Shown: in pieces, positions 36,259 to 44,878 of the stretch
Numbering within the stretch: the first letter of the stretch is position 1
Layout: the number at the start of each line of letters is the position of its first letter
Origin: Desulfovirgula sp.
GTDB lineage: Bacteria; Bacillota; Desulfotomaculia; Desulfotomaculales; Nap2-2B
Assembly (NCBI GenBank): GCA_020725585.1
Contig: DYES01000008.1
Coordinates: forward strand, 1-52,577
Length of the DNA stretch: 52,577 nt
Reading direction: 5' to 3'
The notes under the pieces: generated by a model
The model's database searches: none
Told to the model about the DNA's origin: nothing
Seen by the model: only the letters and a program-made list of their open reading frames with translations
Made by a program: the position numbers and the translations under genes

Positions 36259-37482
36259 CTACCATCTATAGTTGCGCGGGCGATGGACCACCCTGCGTTT
36301 CCGCCGGCGGCCGGCCGACCTTGTGCCCAGATAAAAGGCCAGCAGCGCAGCGCCTGCCATCCAGAACAGCCAGGATTTACCGGAAACTCTCTCGACGGCC
36401 CGGGCGGTCACCAGGTCAACCTCCCCCACTTTCTGACCCCGATCAAAAATGTACAATTTTCCTACCTTCTGCCCGGCCAGAAGGGGGGCCTCGATTTTAT
36501 GGGCAAGCTCCAGGCGCCGGGTTAAACTGGGGGATCCTTCCAGGGGAAAGTCGTACCAGAAGTCCCCGCCGGCCAGGAGGTCGACCTTTCCCGGCCCGGC
36601 TTTCGCCACCTCGACGGAGGCGACTTTTTCCCCTTTCCTGACCACACAAGAGGGCAAAAAATGACTGAACCCGTAATTTAAAATTTGTTTTGCGTCTTCA
36701 TAGACGGCAGCCCCCTGGGCGTTTAAAATCACCGCCAGCAATTCCCGGCCGTCTCTTTGGGCAGCAGCCACCAGGCACTGCCCGGCCTCCACCGTGTAGC
36801 CTGTTTTTACCCCGATTGCTCCCTCGTAGCGCTCCAGCAGCCGATTATGGTTCCACAGGTGTTCCTGCGGGGGCCCTTGGGAGCGGTCCGCTTCCGGGCG
36901 GTTGATCACCTTGAGGCGGGTTTTCACAATCTCCCGAAAAGCGGGGTTTTGCATTGCATAACGGGTGATCAGCGCCAGGTCCAAAGCGCAGGTATAATGG
37001 CCGGGGTCCGGCAGGCCGTGCGGGTTGGTGAAGTTGCTTTTCTGCGCGCCGAGTGCTTTTGCCTTTTCGTTCATCATCGCGGCAAAATTTTCCACCGAGC
37101 CGGCCAGGTGAACGGCAATGGCTACGGCGGCGTCGTTGGCCGAAGCCAGCATTAACGCGTAAAGCAAATCGTTCAGCGTCAGCCGCTCCCCGGCCTGTAA
37201 ACCGATGGCCGAACCTTCCACCCGGCAGGCCTCTTCGGGAACGGTTACCCAGGCGTTCAGATCCCCTCTCTCCAGGGCCAGGATGGCCGTCAAGATCTTC
37301 GTCGTGCTGGCCGGGTACATCTCGGCGCGCATGTTCTTTTGAAAAAGCACCTGGCCGTTTAAGGCGTTCATCAACACTGCCGCCTCACCCGTCAAGGCCA
37401 CAGCGTTCTCCCCTGCCGACGCCCTCGGCGCCAAAAATAAAAACAGCAAAGCAGCCACCAGGCCTGTCCTGACTGTGGACAT
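36259..37482 (-). CDS. D-alanyl-D-alanine carboxypeptidase (penicillin-binding protein 5/DacB-DacF type)
   Basis: 407 aa. A signal peptide (about 1-23, ending ASA) is followed by a serine peptidase S11 domain: SxxK motif STTK (about 59-62), SAN (about 114-116) and KTG in IGVKTGYT (about 226-228). A C-terminal beta domain follows, then one hydrophobic helix (WLFWMAGAALLAFYLG) and a very basic tail. It trims peptidoglycan stem peptides outside the membrane; homologues act in vegetative wall or spore cortex. RBS GGAGG before ATG 37482. Confidence 0.94.
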   Translation of the reverse strand: MSTVRTGLVAALLFLFLAPRASAGENAVALTGEAAVLMNALNGQVLFQKNMRAEMYPASTTKILTAILALERGDLNAWVTVPEEACRVEGSAIGLQAGERLTLNDLLYALMLASANDAAVAIAVHLAGSVENFAAMMNEKAKALGAQKSNFTNPHGLPDPGHYTCALDLALITRYAMQNPAFREIVKTRLKVINRPEADRSQGPPQEHLWNHNRLLERYEGAIGVKTGYTVEAGQCLVAAAQRDGRELLAVILNAQGAAVYEDAKQILNYGFSHFLPSCVVRKGEKVASVEVAKAGPGKVDLLAGGDFWYDFPLEGSPSLTRRLELAHKIEAPLLAGQKVGKLYIFDRGQKVGEVDLVTARAVERVSGKSWLFWMAGAALLAFYLGTRSAGRRRKRRVVHRPRNYRW

Positions 37483-37650
37483 GATTCCTCCGCTTTCACA
37501 TCTCTTTCCATACTCATCTTAGAAATTATATCTTATCGCCGCGCGGATAATCAATAAACAACAATAACCGTGTAATTTTTTTTTCGCAGGGGTAAAATAA
37601 AAAGTGAAAAGCAAAAAAGCAGTATAAACAAAAGAAGAGGGGGAATTTTT

Positions 37651-37785
37651 GTGCTGGAGATAAACAACCAGGAGTTTGAAGCGGTAAAGCTGACAGACGA
37701 ACAGATCAAGCGGTTAAAAGAAATGGAAAAAAGCTTAAACCTGGGCGAGGGAGTCTATCTTCTGGCCTTAAAACGCAAAGATTAA
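37651..37785 (+). CDS. 44-aa hypothetical protein
   Basis: GTG start with GAGGGGGAA upstream. It reads MLEINNQEFEAVKLTDEQIKRLKEMEKSLNLGEGVYLLALKRKD. A strand (LEINNQEFEAVKL), an amphipathic helix and a final strand are suggested. No family recognised. The good ribosome binding site and clean composition support a real small gene in front of the MFS transporter gene. Confidence 0.6.
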   Translation: MLEINNQEFEAVKLTDEQIKRLKEMEKSLNLGEGVYLLALKRKD

Positions 37786-37884
37786 CCGGGCGTTTTCAAG
37801 AACGGGCCAAAAAGCGCGCCCGCGCCTGATCTTTGCGCCCCACTTCCCAATCCGGCCAAAAAGCAGTATAATATTAGCAAAAAA

Positions 37885-39090
37885 TTGCTGGGGGCCGTCG
37901 ATTCGTTGCCATTTGTGGTGATCGGGCGCAGGGAAGGCGCTTTATTGTTACTCCTCTTTTTAACAGAATTTGCTAGAGGAGCCTTTTTCTTTACCTTTTT
38001 ACCATTTTGGGTAGTCAATTACCTGGGTTTCTCAGTTACCGTCGTGGGTTTCGCGGTATCGGCCCATTACCTGACGGAAACTCTCTTCAAAACCATCGCC
38101 GGCTGGGAACTTGATCGGCTGGGTAAGCCAATCCTGGTCGGCGGCCTGGTTTTGTCTTTTCTTTCCCTCCTGCTGCTGAAAAACTGGCCCGCCCCGCCGG
38201 TAATGATTGCTGCCGCCGGTTTATTTGGCCTGGGCTTTTCTCCCCTGTGGCTGGGTGTCATCAGCAAGGTGGCGCCGGTGGGATCACCCCACCGGGCTAC
38301 CCGGATCAGCATGGTTTTCGCCACCTGGCTCGCCGGAGCAGGAAGCGGCATGGTGAGCGTCAATTTTATAATGGCAAAAAGCTACTCTTTAGTTTTCTGG
38401 CTGGTCATGATCATCTGGACCATCTCCCTGGTCATCGCCTGGTTTTCGACGGACCAAAAAGGCCTCTTGGCCGGGACGGCCAGGCTCAACCCGGGCATTT
38501 TAAAAGCATTAAAATACATGGCGGCCAATAAAATAACCATCAGCATCCTGCTTCCCGGCATGTTTCTACAAACTCTGGCCGCGGGCCTTTTGATCCCCGT
38601 CCTGCCTTTATTTATCCAGCACCACCTGCACCTTGACCACAATCAGTACGGCCTGCTTTTGACGGCCGGGGGAATTGCCGCCGTGGTTTCTCTTTTGCCC
38701 ATGGGGTACCTGGCCGACCGGGTGGCGCACAAGTTTCTTCTTGGCGCCGGCTTTGGTTTAAGCAGCCTGCTTTTGGGGTATCTGGCCTACAGCCGGGGAG
38801 CCGCGGAGGCATTTTTTCTGGCTGTTTTCCTGGGCTTTTCCTACGCCATGATCCTCCCGGCCTGGAATTCGCTGCTGGCCAAAATCATTCCGCCGGACAG
38901 CCAGGCCATGGGCTGGGGGGTGTTCGCCACCATCGAGGGCCTGGGCATCACCATCGGACCGGCCCTGGGGAGCCTGGTGGCCAGGTTAATCGGCATGCCG
39001 GCGACCCTTTTCACAACCACCGGCGTGCTGCTCATCGCCTCTTTCTTCTATTTTTTCTACCCGACGGAAAAGTTCCTGGCAAAAGAATAA
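37885..39090 (+). CDS. MFS transporter
   Basis: About 394-401 aa with about 12 hydrophobic helices. MFS-type features: an inter-helix segment after TM2 (ETLFKTIAGWELDRLGKPILVGG, motif A-like), a central loop near FSTDQKGLL, and a second motif A-like MGYLADRVAHKFLL. Substrate unknown. The start is uncertain: TTG 37885 and TTG 37906 are both possible. A TATAAT at 37869-37874 lies close upstream. The polysaccharide deacetylase gene follows after 30 bases and is probably co-transcribed. Confidence 0.88.
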   Translation: MLGAVDSLPFVVIGRREGALLLLLFLTEFARGAFFFTFLPFWVVNYLGFSVTVVGFAVSAHYLTETLFKTIAGWELDRLGKPILVGGLVLSFLSLLLLKNWPAPPVMIAAAGLFGLGFSPLWLGVISKVAPVGSPHRATRISMVFATWLAGAGSGMVSVNFIMAKSYSLVFWLVMIIWTISLVIAWFSTDQKGLLAGTARLNPGILKALKYMAANKITISILLPGMFLQTLAAGLLIPVLPLFIQHHLHLDHNQYGLLLTAGGIAAVVSLLPMGYLADRVAHKFLLGAGFGLSSLLLGYLAYSRGAAEAFFLAVFLGFSYAMILPAWNSLLAKIIPPDSQAMGWGVFATIEGLGITIGPALGSLVARLIGMPATLFTTTGVLLIASFFYFFYPTEKFLAKE

Positions 39091-39120
39091 AGATAAAGAA
39101 AAACAAAGGGAGCAAAACCG

Positions 39121-40422
39121 ATGGCCGAAACAATGTTTAAAACGCTTGCCTTCTTGTTGAGCATCTACGCGCTGATCCCCACCGCCCTGGCCAGGTTTTT
39201 CCATTTCGGCGTGAAGAGCCGGGCTCCCGGCGGCGCCGGCCGGGTGGCGATTACCTTCGACGACGGCCCCGATCCCAGGTATACCCCGCAGGTATTAAAT
39301 ATCCTCCGGGAGTTTAAAGTAAAGGCCTGCTTTTTTATTCTCGGCAGAAAAGCGCAGGCGCATCCCGAGCTGGTCGCCCGCATCCACCGGGAGGGGCACG
39401 AAGTGGCCAGCCACGGCTACAGCCATCACATTTCCTGGCTGCTGGGGCCGCGCGGAATCAGGCGGGAAGTGCAAAGGGCCGCCTCCGTGATTACCCAGAT
39501 CACCGGCGAGCCTCCCAGCCTCTACCGTCCTCCCTGGGGGCTTTTTAACCTTTATTCCCTCTTTCTGAGCCGCCTACACGGGCAGCAGGTAGTCCTGTGG
39601 TCTTTTATGAGCTGGGACTGGGGACGGCGCGCCACCCCGGAGTCTATTGCCCAAAAGGTGCTCTCCCGCGTGACAGACGGCGCAATCCTCGTTTTTCACG
39701 ACAGCGACGACGTTCCCGGCGCCGCCCCGGGGGCGCCGGGGAAGATGCTCTGCGCCCTGCCCACCATTCTCACCGAATTAAAAAAGCGCCAGCTGGAAAT
39801 AGCGCCCTTAAGGGAACTCCTTTGCGCCCCCGGACCGAAGAAAAGTCTTTTGCAGCGCCTCTGGTCAAGGTGGGAAAAACTTGTCCTGCGCCTTTTTCGC
39901 ATCGAAGACGTTTTGGACGAAGGAAAACCCATTATGTTTCGCATCGCCTTAAGGAAATACCGGGGTAAAACCAGGGAGCTGCCGGACGGGGCGATCTTGC
40001 GCCGCGGGGATTTAATCGGCGAGCTGCATATGCATAACGAGATGCTGCAAAACATCTGCGACAGCGCGGACCCGGTCCGCCTGGCCGCCGCGGCCAAGAA
40101 AACGGCCCGCCAGGCGCTCATTGTCCTGGCCAGGTGGCTCGCCGAAAACCCCCGCTACCAAAACATCAAGGCCGTTGCGGGCCTGAGCATCCTGCACCGC
40201 GGCAGCCAGCTGGTTGGTTTTTCTGCCTACGAAGTTTCCCCGCTTTTGTCCCGGGCAGCCATGTGGTACGAATGCCTGCTCCTGATGATCTTTCACCCGG
40301 CAGGCAAATCGCGCGTGCAAAGACACGCCAAAAAGCTGAAGCCCAGGCTGTTAATCATGAGCAAAGAGGAGCTGTTCAAACGCTATTTAAATGCGGATAA
40401 CAAGGATAAAGTAGATAAGTAA
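39121..40422 (+). CDS. Polysaccharide deacetylase with C-terminal YkoP-like domain
   Basis: 433 aa. An N-terminal hydrophobic helix (about 5-25) is followed by a NodB deacetylase domain: ITFDDGPD (metal/catalytic Asp), SHGYSHH (metal His), LYRPPWG and VFHDSDD. From about residue 250 a second domain, with GDLIGELHMHNEML and GLSILHR, resembles the YkoP-like domain found attached to such enzymes in Firmicutes. It probably removes acetyl groups from a cell-wall or exopolysaccharide glucosamine at the membrane surface. RBS AAAGGGAG. Confidence 0.88.
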   Translation: MAETMFKTLAFLLSIYALIPTALARFFHFGVKSRAPGGAGRVAITFDDGPDPRYTPQVLNILREFKVKACFFILGRKAQAHPELVARIHREGHEVASHGYSHHISWLLGPRGIRREVQRAASVITQITGEPPSLYRPPWGLFNLYSLFLSRLHGQQVVLWSFMSWDWGRRATPESIAQKVLSRVTDGAILVFHDSDDVPGAAPGAPGKMLCALPTILTELKKRQLEIAPLRELLCAPGPKKSLLQRLWSRWEKLVLRLFRIEDVLDEGKPIMFRIALRKYRGKTRELPDGAILRRGDLIGELHMHNEMLQNICDSADPVRLAAAAKKTARQALIVLARWLAENPRYQNIKAVAGLSILHRGSQLVGFSAYEVSPLLSRAAMWYECLLLMIFHPAGKSRVQRHAKKLKPRLLIMSKEELFKRYLNADNKDKVDK

Positions 40423-40551
40423 ATAAGTAAATTAAATACGGATAAAAAACATAATTATTTGTAAAATAAGCCTTAAAGAAGGAATTTCTCAAAACATAGA
40501 GAATCTCTTAATTAAACAAAAGCCCCCGGCAGCTCAAGGAGGTTTAAAAAA

Positions 40552-42081
40552 ATGAATTTGCCCCTTAGACTTGCAGAAATTGGCCGTCTTTACCCCGACC
40601 AGGAGGCTGTTGCCTACCACGGCCAGCGGCTCAAATACAGCCAGTTACTAAAACAAATAAACCAGTTCGCCAACGGCTTGAGAAAATTTGGCCTCGCCCA
40701 GGGGGAACGCGTTTTGATTGCCCTGGGCAACTGTCCGGAATTTATTATTTCTTATTTCGCCATTATGCAGATCAAGGGCATTTTGGTTCCCGTCAATCCC
40801 CAGTATACCTTCAATGAGTTCGGCGCCATCGTGAAAGACGCTTCTCCGGCAGCCGTGATTACTGATTTGTCGGTTGCCCCCATTTTCACGCAGTTGAGAG
40901 AAAAAACGGGCCTCCCCAAAGAGATCATCGTGATCCGCTCGCCGGGCGCAAATTCGGGCTTTTATTCCTTTGAACAAATTCTTGCCGGCGGCGATCCCGA
41001 CTTTGCTTTCACGGAGCCTTACGGAAGAGACGATGTGGTGGAGCTTCTCTATACGCACGGAAGCCCTTCCGGAACGCCGAAGGGAGCCATGCTGACGAAC
41101 AATAATTTATACAGCAACGCCATAACTTTTGCTGAAATTTGCCGCCTGAGCAACCAAGACCGTTCTCTTTTGGTCGCTCCGGTCTACCATTCCGCAGCCC
41201 AGACCTGCGTGATGAACGCTTCGCTGATGGTGGGCGCCACCCTGGTGGTCCACGACGGCTGGAAAGGTCCGGAAGCCGTTCTGCGCGCCATCCAGGACGA
41301 AAAAATTACCTTTTTCTACGGCCCGCCGACCATGTACGCCCTGCTCGTCAACTACCCGGACCGGGAGAATTTCGACACCAGATCCTGGCGCGTCGCCTAC
41401 TCCGGGGCAGCCCCTCTGCCGCCGGAAGTCTTTTACGAATTCGAGGAAAAGTTCGGCTTCCAGATCACCGAGGGCTACGGGCTGACGGAGACTTCGCCGG
41501 TAGTCTGCTCCAACCCCGTCGACGGCCTGAAAAAAGTGGGTTCGGTAGGGCCTCCCATACCCGGGGTAGAAGTAAAGATAGTGGATTATGAAGACAAGGA
41601 GGTGCCCGTAGGGCAGGTGGGGGAAATCGTGGTGCGGGGGCCCAACGTGATGAAGGGGTACTACAACCGCGAAGAAGAAACCAGCTGGGTGATGCGCAAC
41701 GGCTGGTTCCATACGGACGACCTGGCCTACATGGACGGCGACGGGTACGTTTTTATCATTGACCGCAAGAAGGACTTGATTATCCGCGGCGGCTTAAACG
41801 TCCATCCGCGGGAGGTGGAAGACGTCCTCTACAACCACCCCAAGGTTTTTGACGTGGCGGTCGTCGGCGTGCCCGACCCCGTGTGGGGAGAAGAAGTGAT
41901 GGCGATTGTTCTTTTGCGGGAAGGGGAAAAGATGGACCCCCAGGAGCTGCAGGATTACTGCCGGGATAAGCTGGCGCGCTACAAAATACCGCGCTACATC
42001 CACTTTGTGGAGGAGATGCCGAAGACCTCCTCCGGCAAGCTGTTGAAATACGAATTGAAGCAATTAATGGAGAATGCGTGA
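40552..42081 (+). CDS. Acyl-CoA synthetase / AMP-dependent ligase
   Basis: 509 aa. It would activate a carboxylic acid to acyl-AMP and then acyl-CoA. ANL family motifs: WRVAYSGAAPLPPE, GYGLTETSP, the Asp of WFHTDDLAYMDGDGY, IDRKKDLIIRGG hinge, and the catalytic Lys in SSGKLLKYELK. The phosphate-loop motif is abnormal: YTHGSPSGTPKGAM (167-180) instead of YTSGTTGxPKG, one residue longer. Closest general type is long- or medium-chain fatty-acid or aromatic acid CoA ligase; substrate unknown. RBS AAGGAGGT. Confidence 0.92.
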   Translation: MNLPLRLAEIGRLYPDQEAVAYHGQRLKYSQLLKQINQFANGLRKFGLAQGERVLIALGNCPEFIISYFAIMQIKGILVPVNPQYTFNEFGAIVKDASPAAVITDLSVAPIFTQLREKTGLPKEIIVIRSPGANSGFYSFEQILAGGDPDFAFTEPYGRDDVVELLYTHGSPSGTPKGAMLTNNNLYSNAITFAEICRLSNQDRSLLVAPVYHSAAQTCVMNASLMVGATLVVHDGWKGPEAVLRAIQDEKITFFYGPPTMYALLVNYPDRENFDTRSWRVAYSGAAPLPPEVFYEFEEKFGFQITEGYGLTETSPVVCSNPVDGLKKVGSVGPPIPGVEVKIVDYEDKEVPVGQVGEIVVRGPNVMKGYYNREEETSWVMRNGWFHTDDLAYMDGDGYVFIIDRKKDLIIRGGLNVHPREVEDVLYNHPKVFDVAVVGVPDPVWGEEVMAIVLLREGEKMDPQELQDYCRDKLARYKIPRYIHFVEEMPKTSSGKLLKYELKQLMENA

Positions 42082-42106
42082 TCAAAAACCGCCGGGAATA
42101 TACAAA

Positions 42107-42148
42107 AAGGCACAGCGGGCCAAATACTCCCCCTGTGCCTTGTTTATT
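42107..42148. terminator. Bidirectional terminator between acyl-CoA ligase and htrA
   Basis: AAGGCACAG (42107-42115) / CTGTGCCTT (42133-42141), 9 bp perfect, with a TTTATTT-like run after it on the plus strand and TTTTTG on the minus strand. It lies between two convergent stops, so it can end both transcripts. Confidence 0.75.
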
Positions 42149-42157
42149 TGTAATTTA

Positions 42158-43318
42158 TTACCTCAGCTGGCTGGGTTTCTCCGTAACCACTATGGAAACT
42201 GAATGCAGCTTTCCGCCGCGGTAAACAACAGCCACCACTTTTTGCCCGATTTTGGTCTGCCGGATCAATTCAATCAAATCATCCACCGTGGCCACTTTCT
42301 TGCCGTCCCACTGCACAATCACGTCTCCCTGCATAAGGCCCGCCCGCGCGGCGGGGCTGCCGTCAACCACGCCCACCACCAGGGCTCCTTCCGTGCTCTT
42401 TAGGCCCAGATATTCGGCCAGTTCTTTGTTTAAAGGATGCAATTGCACGCCCAGCCACGGCCGGACCACCTTGCCCTTGTTAATCAGCTCGTCAAGCACT
42501 TCTTTGACCGTGTTGGCCGGAATGGCGAAGCCGATCCCCTGCGCCTGGGCCACGGCGGTGTTGATCCCCACCACCTCGCCGGCCAGGTTTAAAAGCGGGC
42601 CGCCGCTGTTGCCCGGGTTAATGGAGGCGTCCGTTTGGAGGAGGTTTTTGTAGCTCCGGTTCTCCACCTGCACCGGACGGCCTTTGGCGCTGATCACCCC
42701 CACCGTGACGGTGTGGTCCAGGCCGAAGGGGTTGCCGATGGCGATTACCCAGTTGCCCACTTTAATCTTGTCGGAGTCGCCCAGCTTTAAAGTGGGCAGG
42801 GAGCGCCCGGCGTCTACTTTCAGCACCGCCAGGTCCAGGTCGTAATCCGCGCCCACCACCTGCGCGGGCAGGGGGTCGGCAAAGCCCTGGACGGTCACCG
42901 TTATTTTCGTCGCCCCGTTAATTACATGTTCATTGGTTAGTATATATCCGTCTTCGGAAATGATAAAGCCGGAGCCCACACCATGCTCTTCGCGCGGAGG
43001 GAGGCCGAATCCAAAGGGGCGGCCGAAAAACTGCCGGAAGAAGGGATCGTTAAAGAAGGGGTCCGCTCCTCCCCGGACGGTGGCCGTGTCGATTTTTACC
43101 ACGGCCGGCCCCGCCCGGTCCACTATCTCGGCCACCGTACCGGGGCCTACCCCCGGGATGTTGTCGGCCGCGCTGGCGACCGGCTTATCCAGCGCCCCCG
43201 GCGCGCCGCCCGCCGTGGGGCTGAAGTCTTTCACCAGCAGGCACCCGCCGGCAAACATCACCCCCGCCACAAAGGCCGCCAGAGCAATGAAAAGCAAAGT
43301 ACGCTTAAAATTAATCAT
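42158..43318 (-). CDS. degP: Serine protease HtrA/DegP with PDZ domain
   Basis: 386 aa from ATG 43318 (AAGG upstream); the in-frame 18 residues before it overlap the leader. One N-terminal helix (about 5-27) with a short linker anchors it outside the membrane. Trypsin-like domain: catalytic His in LTNEHV, Asp in DYDLDLAVLK, Ser in INPGNSGGPLLN. One C-terminal PDZ domain (VVGVVDGSPAARAGLMQGDVIVQWDG). It handles misfolded exported proteins. Repeat copy D lies in its promoter/leader region. Confidence 0.95.
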   Translation of the reverse strand: MINFKRTLLFIALAAFVAGVMFAGGCLLVKDFSPTAGGAPGALDKPVASAADNIPGVGPGTVAEIVDRAGPAVVKIDTATVRGGADPFFNDPFFRQFFGRPFGFGLPPREEHGVGSGFIISEDGYILTNEHVINGATKITVTVQGFADPLPAQVVGADYDLDLAVLKVDAGRSLPTLKLGDSDKIKVGNWVIAIGNPFGLDHTVTVGVISAKGRPVQVENRSYKNLLQTDASINPGNSGGPLLNLAGEVVGINTAVAQAQGIGFAIPANTVKEVLDELINKGKVVRPWLGVQLHPLNKELAEYLGLKSTEGALVVGVVDGSPAARAGLMQGDVIVQWDGKKVATVDDLIELIRQTKIGQKVVAVVYRGGKLHSVSIVVTEKPSQLR

Positions 43319-43355
43319 CCTTATTTCACCACCCGGGTAAATTTGGTTAACCCTT

Positions 43356-43432
43356 ACCTGCTGTTTGTCCAACGCGCCTGGAGATGCTCCTTTTGGATGA
43401 ACAGCAGGTTCGCTGATCTAAAGTAAAGGTTG
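43356..43432. repeat. Palindromic intergenic repeat, copy D (variant stem)
   Basis: ACCTGCTGTTTGTCCAA (43356-43372) pairs with TTGGATGAACAGCAGGT (43393-43409) over 17 positions, two of them G-T. Relative to copies A, B and E both arms differ together (GGC to GCT region and its partner). The right flank CGCTGATCTAAAGTAAAGGTTGC follows. It lies upstream of htrA. Confidence 0.85.
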
Positions 43433-43460
43433 CAGTTTTATTATAAAAGAGACGGCTCGC

Positions 43461-43488
43461 AAAGTAAACAGGGAGAACCTAACCCTGT
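43461..43488 (-). terminator. Terminator of the DUF1646 gene
   Basis: On the minus strand ACAGGG, a 9-base loop and CCCTGT are followed by TTTACTTT, about 10 bases past the DUF1646 stop. Confidence 0.6.
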
Positions 43489-43497
43489 CGGCCTTCC

Positions 43498-44679
43498 CTA
43501 CAAAACCACAAACAGAACTACAAAGTAAATCACCATCAACACCAGCCCCAGGGGCACCCCCAACCGCGCCCACTCGCGGCTGCCGATTTTGAGCTTCCCG
43601 GCGGAAACAATGTTGGGGATGTTGCCGGGGATGAGCATGCCGCCGCTGATAATAAGCCCCATCAGGATGGCCTGGATTTGCGACGAGGTCATCTTGGCGC
43701 TGATTTCCGCCGCCGCCAGGGTGGCGTTGTCCAATACGGCGGAAACCATGTTCACCCAGTAAAGCAATCTGCTGTCGAAGTAAATTACGTAGGTGTCGAT
43801 GATCGGTTTAAAACCGGCGCCCAGCAGCTCTAAAGCCATCACGAAAACGAAAATTTTAAACGCCCGCAGAAAAACCCCCTGGTAGGACTCCTCTTCGATT
43901 ACCTCTTCCTCCGCAGCCAGCATTTCAGCCGCCGCCGTTTCCGCGGCTGCCGCTTTTGCTTCGGCGGCGGCCAGGGCCTGGACGGGGGAACTTTTCTCCT
44001 CCCCTTCCCGGGCGATCCCGTCTGTTGGCGGCAGGCTGTCTGCCTGCTCGGCGGAATCGACTGCGGCCTCTTTTTCAGTTAAACGACGGCCTCCTACGTA
44101 ATAAGCCCCCAGCAGGCCCATGGCCAGCACGCCGGGAATGACAAAGATGCCAATTTCCTGCAATAGGTACCAGAAATCGGCATTTAACTTGGAAACGGTA
44201 ATTGTGGAAAGGGGCTCCCCGATCGGGGTCAGGGCGGCGCCCAGGCCGATGGAAAAACAGGCGATGATGTTCAGGTTGACCTTCTCTCTGCGGGAGAGCG
44301 GGAGGACGCTGATAATCTCCACCAGCACTAAAGAGGCGATGATGGCGGTAATGATACTGGACACAAGGCCGAGGACAACGGTGATCAGAAATAGAAAAAT
44401 TTTAAGCGGGATGTATTTAAGAATGAAATCGACGCCGTCTTTCACTTTGTCTTTTAAAAATTTAAAGAGCAGCCCGGCAATCAAGACGGCGGCGGTGATC
44501 ATATACAGAAAACGATTCTCCAGAACCTCCACGACCAGTTCTTTGCCCAGCACGCCGGAAACAATGGTGGCCGCCAGGCCCATCACAAAAAGAAAAAACT
44601 CCAGGTTGTGCTCGATTTTTTTGACCAGAAAGGGCAGCGCAAGAACGAGAACCAAAATAACAATTAAACCAATAATCAT
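43498..44679 (-). CDS. DUF1646 family permease (ion-transporter-like)
   Basis: 393 aa with about ten hydrophobic helices. The two half-repeats carry typical ion-transporter (NhaD/ArsB-like) features: GLGAALTPIGEPLSTI in the first half, VSAVLDNATLAAAEI and IPGNIPNIVSAGKLKIGSREWARLGVPLG in the second. Between the halves is a cytoplasmic-type loop of about 70 residues very rich in Ala and Glu. Cation or organic anion transport is suggested by superfamily; substrate unknown. It lies between htrA and the sulfate-respiration operon on the same strand. Confidence 0.88.
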   Translation of the reverse strand: MIIGLIVILVLVLALPFLVKKIEHNLEFFLFVMGLAATIVSGVLGKELVVEVLENRFLYMITAAVLIAGLLFKFLKDKVKDGVDFILKYIPLKIFLFLITVVLGLVSSIITAIIASLVLVEIISVLPLSRREKVNLNIIACFSIGLGAALTPIGEPLSTITVSKLNADFWYLLQEIGIFVIPGVLAMGLLGAYYVGGRRLTEKEAAVDSAEQADSLPPTDGIAREGEEKSSPVQALAAAEAKAAAAETAAAEMLAAEEEVIEEESYQGVFLRAFKIFVFVMALELLGAGFKPIIDTYVIYFDSRLLYWVNMVSAVLDNATLAAAEISAKMTSSQIQAILMGLIISGGMLIPGNIPNIVSAGKLKIGSREWARLGVPLGLVLMVIYFVVLFVVL

Positions 44680-44878
44680 AAATTAAACAAAACCCCCCTT
44701 ACATAAATGCCGCACGTTAAAAAACTAGCTTAATTTTAAATCATGGCGGCCCTTTTTTCAACCCGGATGTAATCTCTCCAACAATAATCTGGCCAATAAA
44801 AAAATAAAAGAGAGACCCCACCCCCCACAAGGAAGGGGAGCCTCCGTTTAAGCATCAGGCAGCTGCCGCGCCTTTAAG
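44680..44878. other. Intergenic region after the qmo operon
   Basis: On the minus strand the segment about 44795-44845 carries a C-rich then G-rich run followed by CTCTCTTTTATTTTTTTA, compatible with an imperfect terminator for the operon ending at 44879. No gene seen. Confidence 0.4.
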
